From: Methylovirgula sp.
GTDB taxonomy: Bacteria > Pseudomonadota > Alphaproteobacteria > Rhizobiales > Beijerinckiaceae
Reading direction: 5' to 3'
Assembly: GCF_037200945.1 (NCBI RefSeq)
Contig: NZ_JBBCGP010000001.1
Span: 558,001 to 622,000 of the forward strand
Length of the DNA stretch: 64,000 bases
Of this stretch, positions 1 through 9,042 are shown one piece after another. Position 1 is the first letter of the stretch, and every line of letters starts with the position of its first letter. The translations under genes and the position numbers were made by a program. The notes below the pieces were generated by a model. It had not been told where the DNA came from. It saw only the letters and a list, made by a program, of their open reading frames with translations, and searched no databases.

Positions 1-219
1 TCGCTGGTGCTCAGTCAGGTCGTGTTGTCGATCGCGTTGCCGGTTCCGATGATTGCGCTGGTCTGGTTCACGCGTCGCGCCGACATCATGGGGACTTTTG
101 CCAATAGCCATTTGACCGATTTCGCGGCCATTGCCGGTGCGATCATCATCCTCGGCTTAAATATTGTCCTGCTGTTGCAAACTTGCGGCGCGCGTATTCC
201 GGGGTTGCCGTCGAGTTGA
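1..219 (+). CDS. mntH: Nramp-family Mn2+/H+ transporter, C-terminal end (partial)
   Basis: The window opens inside this gene; only the last 72 codons are present. They encode two hydrophobic segments separated by a short charged turn (FTRRADIMG) and end in a hydrophobic helix, which is the layout of the last two transmembrane helices of Nramp divalent-metal importers (the LSQVVLSIALPVPMIALV stretch is characteristic). It would import Mn2+ or Fe2+ across the inner membrane with protons. Its position before a porin, a Dyp peroxidase and TonB genes fits a metal-handling neighbourhood. The family is assigned from a short segment; the start and the conserved DPGN motif lie outside the window. Confidence 0.75.
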   Translation, partial: SLVLSQVVLSIALPVPMIALVWFTRRADIMGTFANSHLTDFAAIAGAIIILGLNIVLLLQTCGARIPGLPSS

Positions 220-377
220 TCGCCCGCCTTCGCGCTGTGCCAACAGGCTTCCCTGGTCATATTTAGAAGAGTTCTTGTATCGCCTTAGAAGTTTTCTCTT
301 CTTGAGGCGAATCGTTGACTGTGAAAAATCGCAGCTTTAACGATCTGTTACGGGCTCATTATTTGCGCGGGGGCGAG

Positions 378-1865
378 ATGCTTTTTGCAGAAAAACGCCT
401 GTTGGCAAGCGGCAATCGTAGATGCGGTGCGCGCTGCAAGCGCGCTGTTCACGAAACTGGCGCCGCGCTCGGCACATTGCTGCTGCTTGGCACGAGTGCA
501 TGGGCGGATTCGTCTTTGCCGGCACCGCCGCCTACATTCAGCTTCGCCGACCTTTTTGCCCCGTCGCGCACGACTCTCTTAGGCGACGCAGGCGGGATTC
601 GTCCTGCCCTCGCGAAATACGGCATCACGTTCACGCTCTTTGAGGAAAGCGAAGTCTTCGGCAATGTCACCGGCGGCTTTAAGCGCGGCGCGGATTATGA
701 CGGCGTCACAACACCGACGGTCATGCTCGACACGAGCAAGGCATTTGGGTGGGAAGGCGGTACATTCGAAGTCAGCGGCTTCCAGATTCATGGCTCCAAT
801 CTCAGCGCCAAGAATCTCGGCGTGCTGCAATTGGTGAGCGGCCTGGAGGCGGAAGATTCCACACGCCTTTGGGAACTTTGGTATCAGCAGACGATCGGCA
901 AGACCGGCTGGGATATCAAAATCGGTCAGCAGAGCCTCGATCAGGAATTCATCACCAGCGCCACGTCGCTCTTGTTCCTCAATACATCGATGGGCTGGCC
1001 GCTGGTTCCGTCTGAGAACATGTATGCTGGCGGTCCGGCCTATCCGCTCTCATCGCCTGGCATACGCGCGCATGGTCAGGTCGTGCCGAATGTGACGGCG
1101 CTCATCGGCGTCTTTGATGACAACCCGCCAGGTGGTCCGTTCAACGACGATTCGCAATTGCGCGGACCGGAAGCGAATGGCGTGCGCTTCAATCTCAACA
1201 CCGGTGCGCTCATCATCGGCGAACTGCAGTACGCCTTGAACCCGGCGCCGACCGACCCGAAAGTCAAGGCGACCGGCCTGCCGGGCACCTACAAGCTCGG
1301 CTTCTGGTATGATACGGGCTCGTTCCCGGATCAAAGATACGGCACCGATGGTCTGTCGCTGGCGAACCCGGCGAGCAACGGCGTCGCTGCCATGCATCAG
1401 GGCAATTACAGCTTCTACGGTATCGCCGATCAGGTCATCTGGCAGCCGGATATTTCTGCGCCCCGCGCGCTGAGCGCCTTCATTCGTGTGATGGGCTCCC
1501 CGCAGTCAGATCGCAATCTGATCACTTTCAGCGCCAATGGCGGCTTCGCACTCAAGGCACCGTTTCAGGGACGTGATGGCGATATCGTCGGCCTCGGTTT
1601 CGGCTACGGCCTGATCTCGGGCAATACGCGCGGCTTCGATGCCGACACCGCCGCCTTTGCGGCGTCTGGAACATTGTCGCCGGTCCGCAGCTCAGAGGCG
1701 TTCCTCGAAACTTTCTACACGATCAATCTCGCAGCCTGGTGGCAGATCACGCCGGACTTCCAATACGTCTTCAATCCCGGCGGCGGTCTCGTAAACCCGA
1801 CGATCCCGAACCAGCTCGTGCATGACGAAGCCGTGTTCGGCGTCCGCACGACCATTGCCTTCTAG
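378..1865 (+). CDS. oprB: OprB-family carbohydrate-selective porin
   Basis: Outer-membrane beta-barrel porin that would let sugars or other small solutes into the periplasm. The preferred ATG at 378 (GGGCGAG just upstream) gives about 495 residues with a long basic N-region, a hydrophobic core GTLLLLGTSAWA and a likely signal cleavage before DSSLPAPPP. The mature part has OprB hallmarks: an ELWYQQ strand, IKIGQQSLDQEF, and a C-terminal strand ending in FGVRTTIAF with the terminal Phe used for BAM recognition. A TTG at 315 in the same frame would add 21 residues. It sits alone between the transporter and the propeller gene, with no obvious operon partner. Confidence 0.88.
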   Translation: MLFAEKRLLASGNRRCGARCKRAVHETGAALGTLLLLGTSAWADSSLPAPPPTFSFADLFAPSRTTLLGDAGGIRPALAKYGITFTLFEESEVFGNVTGGFKRGADYDGVTTPTVMLDTSKAFGWEGGTFEVSGFQIHGSNLSAKNLGVLQLVSGLEAEDSTRLWELWYQQTIGKTGWDIKIGQQSLDQEFITSATSLLFLNTSMGWPLVPSENMYAGGPAYPLSSPGIRAHGQVVPNVTALIGVFDDNPPGGPFNDDSQLRGPEANGVRFNLNTGALIIGELQYALNPAPTDPKVKATGLPGTYKLGFWYDTGSFPDQRYGTDGLSLANPASNGVAAMHQGNYSFYGIADQVIWQPDISAPRALSAFIRVMGSPQSDRNLITFSANGGFALKAPFQGRDGDIVGLGFGYGLISGNTRGFDADTAAFAASGTLSPVRSSEAFLETFYTINLAAWWQITPDFQYVFNPGGGLVNPTIPNQLVHDEAVFGVRTTIAF

Positions 1866-1942
1866 GCAATTCGGCTTCCAGCCGCGCGAGCCTTCGGCGG
1901 CCGCACCTAAGCTCTATGCAATCGATATGAGTGAGGACATGT

Positions 1943-3058
1943 ATGATGAGTAAATCAAGCCGCAGGCTTTCTCTCGCCTTCGTCGCGGCCCTGGCCCCCG
2001 CCGTCGCCGCTGCGCCAGCGGTGGCGAAAACCAACTTTCTCGACACGCTCAAAAAGACCACGACGCTCGGCTCGACCGTTCCCGATAACGGCGACGTCAA
2101 TCCCTATGCGCTGCTTGTCGCGCCCGTCTCCATCGGCAAGATCAAGCAAGGCGACGTGCTCGTCGACAATTTCAACGACAAGCACAATCTGCAGGGTGTC
2201 GGAACCACGATCGTCGACTACAGCCCGGCAACGAAGACAACGACCTTGTTCGCCTCGGTGCCCAAGACGCTGTCATCATGCCCAGGCGGCGTCGGGCTTA
2301 CGACCGCGATGGCTATGCTCAAATCCGGCTATGTGATCGTCGGCAGCCTGCCGTCCACCGACGGCACGTTCAAGACCGCCGGGCCGGGTTGCCTGATCGT
2401 CTTCGATGCCAACGGCAAATTCATCAAGACGTTCGCCGGCGGTCACATCGACGGCCCGTGGGGCAATGCCGCGCTCGTCGATCATGGGAAAACCGCAACG
2501 CTGTTCATTTCGCAGATCGGCGCCGGCAAGGTGCCTTCGGCAACGCAGGCGGGCAAGCTCGCCTCGGTTTTGCGTCTCGATCTCGCGATCGGCAAGGACG
2601 GCCCGGCAATTACCAAGGAGACGGTGATTGGCGATGGCTACGACGAACGCGCCGACAAGGACGTCTTCGTGATCGGTCCGACCGGCTTGGCGCTCAAGGA
2701 CGGCACGCTCTATGTCTCCGACGCGATCGCCAATTCGATCGACGCGATTCCAAATGCGCTGACTCGTAAGGATAGCGCCGGCACTGGCACGCCAATCACC
2801 AAGGATGGCCTATTGAAGCGGCCACTGGCGCTGGACAAGGCGCCGAACGGCAATCTGATCGCCATCAACGGGCTCGACGGCGAAATCATCGAGATCGACC
2901 CGGTGACGAAAAAGCAGGTTGCCGCGCATTGGATCAATACCAACAAAGCGCAGACGCCGCCCGGCAGCGGCAATTTGTTCGGCGTCGCTTTGACGCTCGA
3001 CGGCAAGGGCTTTTATTTCGTCAACGACGACGTCAACACCTTGGCCATCGCGCGTTAA
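1943..3058 (+). CDS. Secreted NHL/SMP-30-like beta-propeller protein, function unknown
   Basis: A protein of about 371 residues with an N-terminal signal peptide (basic MMSKSSRR, hydrophobic LSLAFVAALAPAVAAAPAVA). The body has repeated beta-propeller units with small turns such as GDVLVDNFND, LIVFDANGKF, GTLYVSDAIAN and NLIAINGLDGEIIEIDP, as in NHL or SMP-30/gluconolactonase-like propellers. It probably acts in the periplasm; no catalytic residues can be named. The start at 1943 is chosen because GAGGA at 1933-1937 lies 5 bases upstream; a GTG at 1931 is in frame but would overlap that site. It lies 174 bases ahead of the peroxidase gene on the same strand and could be cotranscribed with it. 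Confidence 0.75.
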   Translation: MMSKSSRRLSLAFVAALAPAVAAAPAVAKTNFLDTLKKTTTLGSTVPDNGDVNPYALLVAPVSIGKIKQGDVLVDNFNDKHNLQGVGTTIVDYSPATKTTTLFASVPKTLSSCPGGVGLTTAMAMLKSGYVIVGSLPSTDGTFKTAGPGCLIVFDANGKFIKTFAGGHIDGPWGNAALVDHGKTATLFISQIGAGKVPSATQAGKLASVLRLDLAIGKDGPAITKETVIGDGYDERADKDVFVIGPTGLALKDGTLYVSDAIANSIDAIPNALTRKDSAGTGTPITKDGLLKRPLALDKAPNGNLIAINGLDGEIIEIDPVTKKQVAAHWINTNKAQTPPGSGNLFGVALTLDGKGFYFVNDDVNTLAIAR

Positions 3059-3231
3059 ATTCGAACTATTCTAATCTGCTGGTTTTAAAGTAGAATCTGG
3101 TGGCGGTGGCGATGAAAATCGTCTACCGCCAACCCATCTGAGATCGAGGCAGCCGGCCTCCGATCGTGACCCAGCCGCCTCGTAGCAGAGCGCCTGCAGA
3201 GGTCCCAAGCAGAACAGGTCCGGCATCAGCG

Positions 3232-4479
3232 ATGAAGAGTTCGCGGCGAAATTTTCTGGTCGGTGCTGGCGGCGTCTTGGCGGCGAGCGGCATTGCTGCG
3301 CGTCAACCGGCGGTGGCTGAACCGGAAACGGCAGCCTTGGCGCCTGAGACAGGTGTCGAGCCCTTCTTCGGTTTGCATCAGGGCGGCATTGCCACGCCAT
3401 CGCAAACGCAGACCTATTTCGCCGTTTTCGATTTGCAGACCGACAAGGCCGATGACGTCAAGGCGCTGTTGCGGCGCTGGACCGATCTTGCCGCACGGCT
3501 TTCGACCGGTGCCTCCAATCGCGCAACCTCGCCTGACGTTTTGAAGACCGACAGCGGCGAGGCTTTGGGACTCAATCCAAACCGGCTGACGTTGACTTTC
3601 GGCTTCGGGGCTACGCTTTTCGAGAAGGCCGGCAAGGATCGCTACGGCCTCAAAGCCAGGAAGCCCGAGGCGCTGATCGATCTGCCCTATTTCAACGGCG
3701 ATCAATTGGTCGAAGAGCAGACGGGCGGCGATCTTTCCATCCAGGCCTGCGCCAACAATCCGCAAGTCGCGTTTCACGCCATCCGCCAATTGGCACGTGA
3801 GGCGCACGGCATCGCCTCGATCCGCTGGGCGCAGAGCGGTTTTTCCGCCCAATATGGCGATAAGGCCCCCCGCAACGTGATGGGATTCAAGGACGGTACG
3901 ATCAATCCGCAGACCAATCTCGATTACGACCGCTTCGTCTGGGTTGGTGACGAGGGTCCGGCATGGATGCACGGTGGCAGCTACGTCGTCGCGCGGCTCG
4001 TCCGCATCGCGATCGAACATTGGGACCGCATGGATCTCGACTATCAGCAGCAGACAATCGGGCGGGAGAAATTCTCCGGCGCGCCCCTCGGCGGACGCAA
4101 GGAAACCGATCCACTCGACCTCAAGGCCGTTGATAAAGACGGCAATCCGCTCATCCCGCCGACCGCGCACGCACGCATCGCCTCGGCGGCGATGAATGAC
4201 GGCGCACAGCTTCTGCGGCGTGGCTATTCCTATAACAATGGCGCGACCTTCATCGCCGAACGTTGGCCGCCCTGGCGCCAGGGCATCGAATATGATGCCG
4301 GTACGTTCTTCGTCTGCTATCAGCGCGATCCGCGCACGGCCTTTGTCAAAATCTTCGACAAGCTCTCGAAGCTCGACGCGATGAACCAATTCGTCACGCA
4401 TGTCGGCAGCGGTCTGTTCGCGTGCCCGCCGGGCATTGGCAGGGGCGGATTCATTGGCGACAAGCTGTTTGAGACGTGA
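3232..4479 (+). CDS. efeB: Dyp-type heme peroxidase, EfeB-like, Tat-exported
   Basis: Dye-decolorizing peroxidase, periplasmic, about 415 residues. The N-terminus carries a twin-arginine signal, SSRRNFLVGAGG, followed by a hydrophobic stretch and an ARQPAVAEP cleavage region. The family signature GFKDGTINP (GxxDG, distal heme pocket) is present, and the C-terminal third has the FFVCYQRDPR and GIGRGGFIGDKLF motifs of the EfeB branch. In the EfeUOB system EfeB oxidises ferrous iron or removes iron from heme; efeU and efeO are not visible here, so the iron role is inferred. ATG 3232 is preferred over GTG 3166 because the Tat motif then falls near the N-terminus. A strong terminator follows at 4489. 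Confidence 0.88.
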   Translation: MKSSRRNFLVGAGGVLAASGIAARQPAVAEPETAALAPETGVEPFFGLHQGGIATPSQTQTYFAVFDLQTDKADDVKALLRRWTDLAARLSTGASNRATSPDVLKTDSGEALGLNPNRLTLTFGFGATLFEKAGKDRYGLKARKPEALIDLPYFNGDQLVEEQTGGDLSIQACANNPQVAFHAIRQLAREAHGIASIRWAQSGFSAQYGDKAPRNVMGFKDGTINPQTNLDYDRFVWVGDEGPAWMHGGSYVVARLVRIAIEHWDRMDLDYQQQTIGREKFSGAPLGGRKETDPLDLKAVDKDGNPLIPPTAHARIASAAMNDGAQLLRRGYSYNNGATFIAERWPPWRQGIEYDAGTFFVCYQRDPRTAFVKIFDKLSKLDAMNQFVTHVGSGLFACPPGIGRGGFIGDKLFET

Positions 4480-4488
4480 TTGGCAGCG

Positions 4489-4510
4489 CTCGGGAATTAT
4501 TCCCGAGTTT
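4489..4510 (+). terminator. Rho-independent terminator after the Dyp peroxidase gene
   Basis: A perfect 8-bp stem, CTCGGGAA at 4489-4496 and TTCCCGAG at 4500-4507, with a TTA loop, is followed by TTT and then GCTT. It starts 9 bases after the efeB stop codon. The T tract is short, but the hairpin is GC-rich and cleanly placed, so it should separate the peroxidase gene from the exbB-exbD-tonB operon. Confidence 0.7.
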
Positions 4511-4701
4511 GCTTCCAAACTTTCTCGGATAAACCAAGAAGACTTGCCAAAGCCCCCGCTGTAGAAGGGCTGCGCGCCTGGAAGAGAGATAGAAGAAATC
4601 ATCGATCGCGCGAATATTTCCCCGCGCAGATTGACCCTTGGCGCCTTGCCACGCAAGTTGGCACGGACACGGGCGGAAGGCTGAGAACAAGGACGGAATT
4701 C

Positions 4702-5730
4702 ATGTTTGATGCGCGTCGCGTAAAGGCCTTTGGCCGAGTGCCTCTCACCGTCGCCATATTGATGGCGTTGCCGACACTCAGTTTCGCGCAGGCGCCCGCC
4801 CCGGAGGCCGCCCCCAGCGTCGCCGCGCCGCCGTCCCCGGCCATCGCAGCTCCGAAGCCAACGGCGCCTGCCCCGACGGCTGCGGCGACCACAACACCGG
4901 CAAAGCCCGCTGTACTCGGCACACCGGCGCAACCCGTCGCGACCCAGCCGGCGGCTGCAAGTCCGGCACCTGCCGCGCCTGTCTCGAATGCGCCGGTCTC
5001 AATCGCCTCGCAACTGCTGCCGCAAAATCTATCGGCCTGGGGCATGTTCCTGAACGCCGATATCATCGTGAAGATCGTAATGGTCGGGCTGGCGCTCGCC
5101 TCGCTCGCGACCTGGACCGTATGGCTCGTCAAGAGCCTCGAACTTGCCAATGCGAAGCGCAACGCGTCACGTCAGCTCGGCATCCTCGCGCATGCAGCGA
5201 CGCTCGACGCCGCGCGGACCGATCTCGGCAAGGGTAAAGGCCCTGTGGTGCGCATGGTCGATGCAGCCGCGGCGGAGGTCGATCGCTCAGCGGATCTCAA
5301 TCCTGATGGCATCAAGGAGCGCGCCGCGGCGCTGATCGAACGCATCGAGGCGCGCGCCGGCCGGCTCGTCAACCACGGCACTGGCATCCTTGGCACGATC
5401 GGTTCGACCGCACCTTTCATCGGCCTCTTCGGCACTGTGTGGGGCATCATGAACAGCTTCATCGGCATCTCGAAGACGCACACGACCAATCTTGCCGTCG
5501 TCGCGCCGGGCATCGCCGAGGCTCTGCTCGCCACAGCCTTCGGTCTCGTCGCCGCCATTCCCGCGGTCATCATCTACAACGTTTTTGCCCGCAGCATTTC
5601 AGGCTATCGCGCCATCCTCGGCGATGCGGCGGCGGAAATTCTGCGTCACGTCTCGCGTGATCTCGACCGCGGCGCCTCCGCCCCAACGGAGAATTGGCAC
5701 GTCGTCGGCATGCGCCGCCCGGCGGAGTGA
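4702..5730 (+). CDS. exbB: ExbB proton-channel subunit of the TonB system
   Basis: Inner-membrane MotA/TolQ/ExbB-family protein, about 342 residues. It forms the proton channel that, with ExbD, energises TonB for outer-membrane import. The order is signal-like MALPTLSFAQA, a long Ala/Pro linker (residues about 30-100), a first transmembrane helix (IIVKIVMVGLALASLATWTV), a cytoplasmic domain, and the conserved two-helix core with TIGSTAPFIGLFGTVWGIM and GIAEALLATAFGLVAAIPAV. The extended periplasmic N-terminus is typical of the longer proteobacterial ExbB type. ATG 4702 is chosen because AAGGA at 4689-4693 precedes it. The exbD start lies 5 bases after its stop. Confidence 0.95.
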   Translation: MFDARRVKAFGRVPLTVAILMALPTLSFAQAPAPEAAPSVAAPPSPAIAAPKPTAPAPTAAATTTPAKPAVLGTPAQPVATQPAAASPAPAAPVSNAPVSIASQLLPQNLSAWGMFLNADIIVKIVMVGLALASLATWTVWLVKSLELANAKRNASRQLGILAHAATLDAARTDLGKGKGPVVRMVDAAAAEVDRSADLNPDGIKERAAALIERIEARAGRLVNHGTGILGTIGSTAPFIGLFGTVWGIMNSFIGISKTHTTNLAVVAPGIAEALLATAFGLVAAIPAVIIYNVFARSISGYRAILGDAAAEILRHVSRDLDRGASAPTENWHVVGMRRPAE

Positions 5731-5734
5731 TCCG

Positions 5735-6193
5735 ATGGCCGTCAAACTCTCGACGAGCGACGACACGCTCGAGGAAAATCACGACATCAACGTCACGCCT
5801 TTCATCGACGTGATGCTCGTCCTCCTCATTATCTTCATGGTCGCAGCGCCGCTGTCGACCGTCGATATCAATGTCGATCTTCCGGCTTCGACCGCGCAGC
5901 CGGCGCAGCGCCCGGACAAGCCGGTCTTCGTCACCATCAAGCCCGACCTTACGGTCGCTGTCGGGGATGCGCAGGTCAGCCGCGACGGATTGGCGGCGGC
6001 TGTCAGGGCGGCGACCGGCAACGATACGCAGCAGCGGATTTTTCTGCGCGGCGACAAGACCATCGCCTACGGCAATATCGTCGACATGATGAATGTGCTG
6101 CGCAAGGCCGGCTATCTGAAGATCGCGCTGGTCGGTCTCGACGCCTTGCAGGCGCCTGACGAAAACGGGACCGCGCCGGCCTCGACGCCATGA
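5735..6193 (+). CDS. exbD: ExbD biopolymer-transport subunit
   Basis: A 152-residue ExbD/TolR protein. It has a short cytoplasmic start (EENHDINVTPFIDVMLVLLIIFMV) with the conserved Asp in the single transmembrane helix that takes part in proton flow, and a periplasmic domain ending near GLDALQAPDENG. It works as the partner of the upstream ExbB and drives TonB. The ATG at 5735 follows the exbB stop by 4 bases, and its stop overlaps the tonB start (ATGA at 6190-6193), so translation of the three genes is probably coupled. Confidence 0.95.
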   Translation: MAVKLSTSDDTLEENHDINVTPFIDVMLVLLIIFMVAAPLSTVDINVDLPASTAQPAQRPDKPVFVTIKPDLTVAVGDAQVSRDGLAAAVRAATGNDTQQRIFLRGDKTIAYGNIVDMMNVLRKAGYLKIALVGLDALQAPDENGTAPASTP

Positions 6194-7014
6194 GTTTCGC
6201 CCATACCATCCTGCCGCCGAAAGAACATTCCGGCTGGCATCGCTGGGGCATTGCGGCGCTCATCGTGATCGCCATTCATGTGGCGATTGTCGCCATCTAT
6301 CTTGTGACGCGGCCCGAGCAAAAGCCGCCGGGTGCGCCGCCGGATGCGGTGATGATTGATCTCGCGCCGATCGCCGTCGCGCCGCCACCGCAGGATGAGG
6401 TCGATACACCGCCGCAGCCCGATCAGGTGCAGCCCGATACGCCGCCACCACCGAGCCCGGTGATTCCGCCACCGCCGGATCAGCCGCCGCCGCCGACAAA
6501 TGACACGAATGCGCCGGTTGAACCTGACGTGCAGGAGGCACCGCAGGCGGAAGTCGTGATGTCCGCACCGCCGCCTCCACCCCCGCCGAAGCCGGTCGTC
6601 GAAAAAACAGAGAAGCCGCCCAAGCCGACGCACCACATGCCAAAACCGCAGCGGCGGATTAAATCGACACGCTCGGATCTCCGCCATGCCCAGTCGCAGG
6701 CCGCGCCCATGGCCGGCCTGAGCGGCGCCGCCGTCGCTGACTGGAAAAGCGAGATCGTCATGCGGATCATGAGCGAAAAGGAATACCCCGAAGAGGCGCG
6801 CGCGCAGGGGACCAACGGCACGGCTGTCGTTGCGTTCTCGGTCGGTGCCAGCGGCGGCATTCGGAGTGTACGATTGGTGCGCAGCTCCGGGTCTTCGATC
6901 CTCGACCGGGCCGCGGTTGAAACCGTGCGGCGCGCGAACCCGGTGCCTCCAGCCCCGGCCGGGGTACCAGGCGGATCGTTTACCGTACCGCTTCGTTTCA
7001 GCGTCGGCCGCTGA
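6190..7014 (+). CDS. tonB: TonB energy-transducing protein
   Basis: A 274-residue TonB. It has an N-terminal transmembrane anchor (GIAALIVIAIHVAIVAIYLV, residues about 18-37) with the His that is conserved in TonB anchors, a long Pro-rich periplasm-spanning spacer (residues 45-145, many PPPP runs and Lys-Pro pairs), and a C-terminal TonB domain (YPEEARAQGTNGTAVVAFSV, then RSVRLVRSSGSSILDRAAVE). It couples the ExbB/ExbD proton channel to TonB-dependent receptors, none of which is in this window. It overlaps exbD by 4 bases and is the last gene of the three-gene operon. Confidence 0.95.
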   Translation: MSFAHTILPPKEHSGWHRWGIAALIVIAIHVAIVAIYLVTRPEQKPPGAPPDAVMIDLAPIAVAPPPQDEVDTPPQPDQVQPDTPPPPSPVIPPPPDQPPPPTNDTNAPVEPDVQEAPQAEVVMSAPPPPPPPKPVVEKTEKPPKPTHHMPKPQRRIKSTRSDLRHAQSQAAPMAGLSGAAVADWKSEIVMRIMSEKEYPEEARAQGTNGTAVVAFSVGASGGIRSVRLVRSSGSSILDRAAVETVRRANPVPPAPAGVPGGSFTVPLRFSVGR

Positions 7015-7148
7015 GCAAACACTGTCATCTGAACTTTGACGCGACACGTTAAACGAGCTTAAGTCCCCGTGAGGATCGCGGCTTGCTGCTTGCAAGGATC
7101 GACCCGACACGAAGGCTTTGTCGCCGGCTTCTCCTTGGATGGGACCTC

Positions 7149-8027
7149 ATGACTGAAATCACCAAAATCGGAGTCATCGGGGCGGGTCAGATGGGCGCAG
7201 GGATCGCACAAGTTTGCGCGGTCGCTGGCCTCGATGTCGTCCTGAACGATGTCACCGAAGAGCGGATCGACCACGGCCTCGCGACGATCAGCGGCAACCT
7301 TGCCCGACTTGTCGAGCGCAAGCAGATCGATGAGGCGGCCGTGCAGACCGCGATGAGCCACGTCGGACGCGCGACGGCATATGAAGAATTCGCAGATTGC
7401 GATCTGGTCATCGAAGCCGCCACTGAAAACGAGTCGGTCAAGCAAACCATTTTTAAAAAGGCGTCGGCGGTGCTGCGGCCCGGCGCGATGCTGGCGACCA
7501 ACACATCATCGATCTCGGTCACGCGTCTGGCGGCCTCAACCGGGCGGCCGGAACAATTCATCGGCATTCATTTCATGAATCCGGTGCCGCGGATGCAACT
7601 CGTCGAATTGATTCGCGGCATCGCCACGGATGAAACGACCTTCACCGCCGCCAAACAGCTCATCGCACGGCTCGGCAAAACGGCCATCGTCTCGGAAGAC
7701 TTCCCCGCCTTCATCGTCAACAGGATTCTTTTGCCGATGATCAACGAGGCGATCTACACTCTCTACGAAGGGGTCGGCTCGGTCGAAGCCATCGATACCG
7801 CCCTGCGGCTTGGCGCCAACCATCCGATGGGGCCGCTGCAACTCGCCGATTTCATCGGCCTCGACACCGTCCTCTCGATCATGCAGATTTTGCACGAAGG
7901 ACTGGCCGATTCGAAATATCGCCCCTGTCCGCTGCTGGTGAAATATGTGGAAGCCGGTTGGCTCGGCCGCAAAACACAGCGTGGCTTTTACGACTATCGC
8001 AGCGGCACGCCGGTGCCGACGCGCTAA
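7149..8027 (+). CDS. hbd: 3-hydroxybutyryl-CoA dehydrogenase
   Basis: A cytoplasmic NAD(P)-dependent dehydrogenase of 292 residues, the usual length of the family, interconverting acetoacetyl-CoA and 3-hydroxybutyryl-CoA. It has an N-terminal Rossmann fold with IGVIGAGQMGAGIAQ, the SSISVTRLA segment, the catalytic His region GIHFMNPVPRM with downstream Glu, and a C-terminal domain with NRILLPMINEA and GANHPMGPLQLADFIGLD. It ends with the family-typical GRKTQRGFYDY. ATG 7149 is chosen over an upstream TTG at 7083 because the Rossmann motif then starts at about residue 7. It is monocistronic in the visible context and probably serves butyrate/PHB metabolism. Confidence 0.93.
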   Translation: MTEITKIGVIGAGQMGAGIAQVCAVAGLDVVLNDVTEERIDHGLATISGNLARLVERKQIDEAAVQTAMSHVGRATAYEEFADCDLVIEAATENESVKQTIFKKASAVLRPGAMLATNTSSISVTRLAASTGRPEQFIGIHFMNPVPRMQLVELIRGIATDETTFTAAKQLIARLGKTAIVSEDFPAFIVNRILLPMINEAIYTLYEGVGSVEAIDTALRLGANHPMGPLQLADFIGLDTVLSIMQILHEGLADSKYRPCPLLVKYVEAGWLGRKTQRGFYDYRSGTPVPTR

Positions 8028-8245
8028 GCCGGCATCGGCGGCTTGGCTGTTCCCTTCACAGACCCGTCATGCGATCGTGACACACAGTTGCGGGCTGATT
8101 TGCGTTAATGCGTGAGGTGATTTAGAGGAGTTTCGGCAGTTTGCGTGAAATGGCGCAGCGCCGCTGAGAGGGATTACAAAGTCGGGGTATTAGCTAGGTA
8201 AGCGTCGAAAGTCAGAGTTTTGCCGCTGGCGGATGAGGTGCCAGT

Positions 8246-8815
8246 TTGACGATCCACTGCCAACCCACGGTTTCGCCGGAAGGTTGTCCGGCTCTCGTGC
8301 TCAACGCCGATTTCCGGCCGCTGAGCTATTATCCTCTGTCCCTCTGGTCGTGGCAGGACGCCATCAAGGCTGTGTTCCTCGACCGCGTCAATATCGTCTC
8401 CCATTACGATCGGACCGTCCGCAGCCCCAGCTTCGAAATGCGGCTGCCCTCCGTCGTCTCGCTCAAAACCTATATCAAGCCATCACGTCATCCGGCTTTC
8501 ACCCGGTTCAACGTATTCCTGCGCGACCGGTTCTCTTGCCAATATTGCGGGACGCGCGAAGAACTCACCTTCGACCATGTCGTCCCGCGCTCGAAAGGCG
8601 GCATGACGACGTGGGAGAATGTCGTCGCCGCGTGTTCGGTCTGCAATCTCAGAAAAGGCGACCGGCTGACGAACGAAGCGCATATGTGGCCGGTCCACAA
8701 TCCCTACCAGCCGACGGTCGCCGATCTGCACCAGAACGGCCGCGCATTCCCGCCTAACTATCTGCACGAAAGCTGGATGGATTATCTCTATTGGGACTCG
8801 GAACTCGAGCCCTGA
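8246..8815 (+). CDS. HNH endonuclease family protein
   Basis: A 189-residue protein of the small HNH family common in Hyphomicrobiales chromosomes. The zinc/HNH core is complete: CQYCG, then LTFDHVVPRSKGG, then WENVVAACSVCNLRKGDR. The N-terminal part (ALVLNADFRPLSYYPLSLWS) is the conserved lead domain of this family, which is usually chromosomal and of unknown cellular role. The start is a TTG at 8246, supported by GAGGTG about 8 bases upstream; no ATG gives a better N-terminus in this frame. This looks like a core gene rather than part of the defence island. Confidence 0.85.
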   Translation: MTIHCQPTVSPEGCPALVLNADFRPLSYYPLSLWSWQDAIKAVFLDRVNIVSHYDRTVRSPSFEMRLPSVVSLKTYIKPSRHPAFTRFNVFLRDRFSCQYCGTREELTFDHVVPRSKGGMTTWENVVAACSVCNLRKGDRLTNEAHMWPVHNPYQPTVADLHQNGRAFPPNYLHESWMDYLYWDSELEP

Positions 8816-8845
8816 TTGGCGCGTGGCTTTGTGTGGTTGTGGTTC

Positions 8846-8904
8846 ACCCCAATTCATTGTCAAAACCGCATTCTCATTGTCACGCCCACCCCAAAAAATT
8901 GTCA
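8846..8904. repeat. Short tandem-like repeats, ACCCC-N5-ATTGTCA
   Basis: Two 17-bp units, ACCCC-N5-ATTGTCA, lie at 8846-8862 and 8888-8904, with another ATTGTCA at 8876-8882 between them. They occupy the gap between the HNH gene and the small gene at 9043. The arrangement resembles repeated protein-binding sites, either an operator or the solo end of an IS21-like element. Which one cannot be told from sequence alone. Confidence 0.4.
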
Positions 8905-9042
8905 CGGAATTCCGAGTCCAACGCCTGAAATAAAGTCACCGCATTCAGACTTGACGCGCTAAGTATCTGAACTAAATGGGAGAGTGGCGCTAAGAGCATT
9001 AACGGAACATTTAGGCCGTAGTCCTCTGAAAGGAGAAGCCTA

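Noticed and set aside
3226..4932. Very long minus-strand frame (568 codons) over efeB and exbB
   Set aside because: It is the antisense of two clearly identified genes, Arg/Gly-rich, and without any domain.
8026..8044. Hairpin AAGCCG...CGGCTT right after the hbd stop
   Set aside because: The stem is only 6 bp and no T run follows, so it is too weak to list as a terminator.
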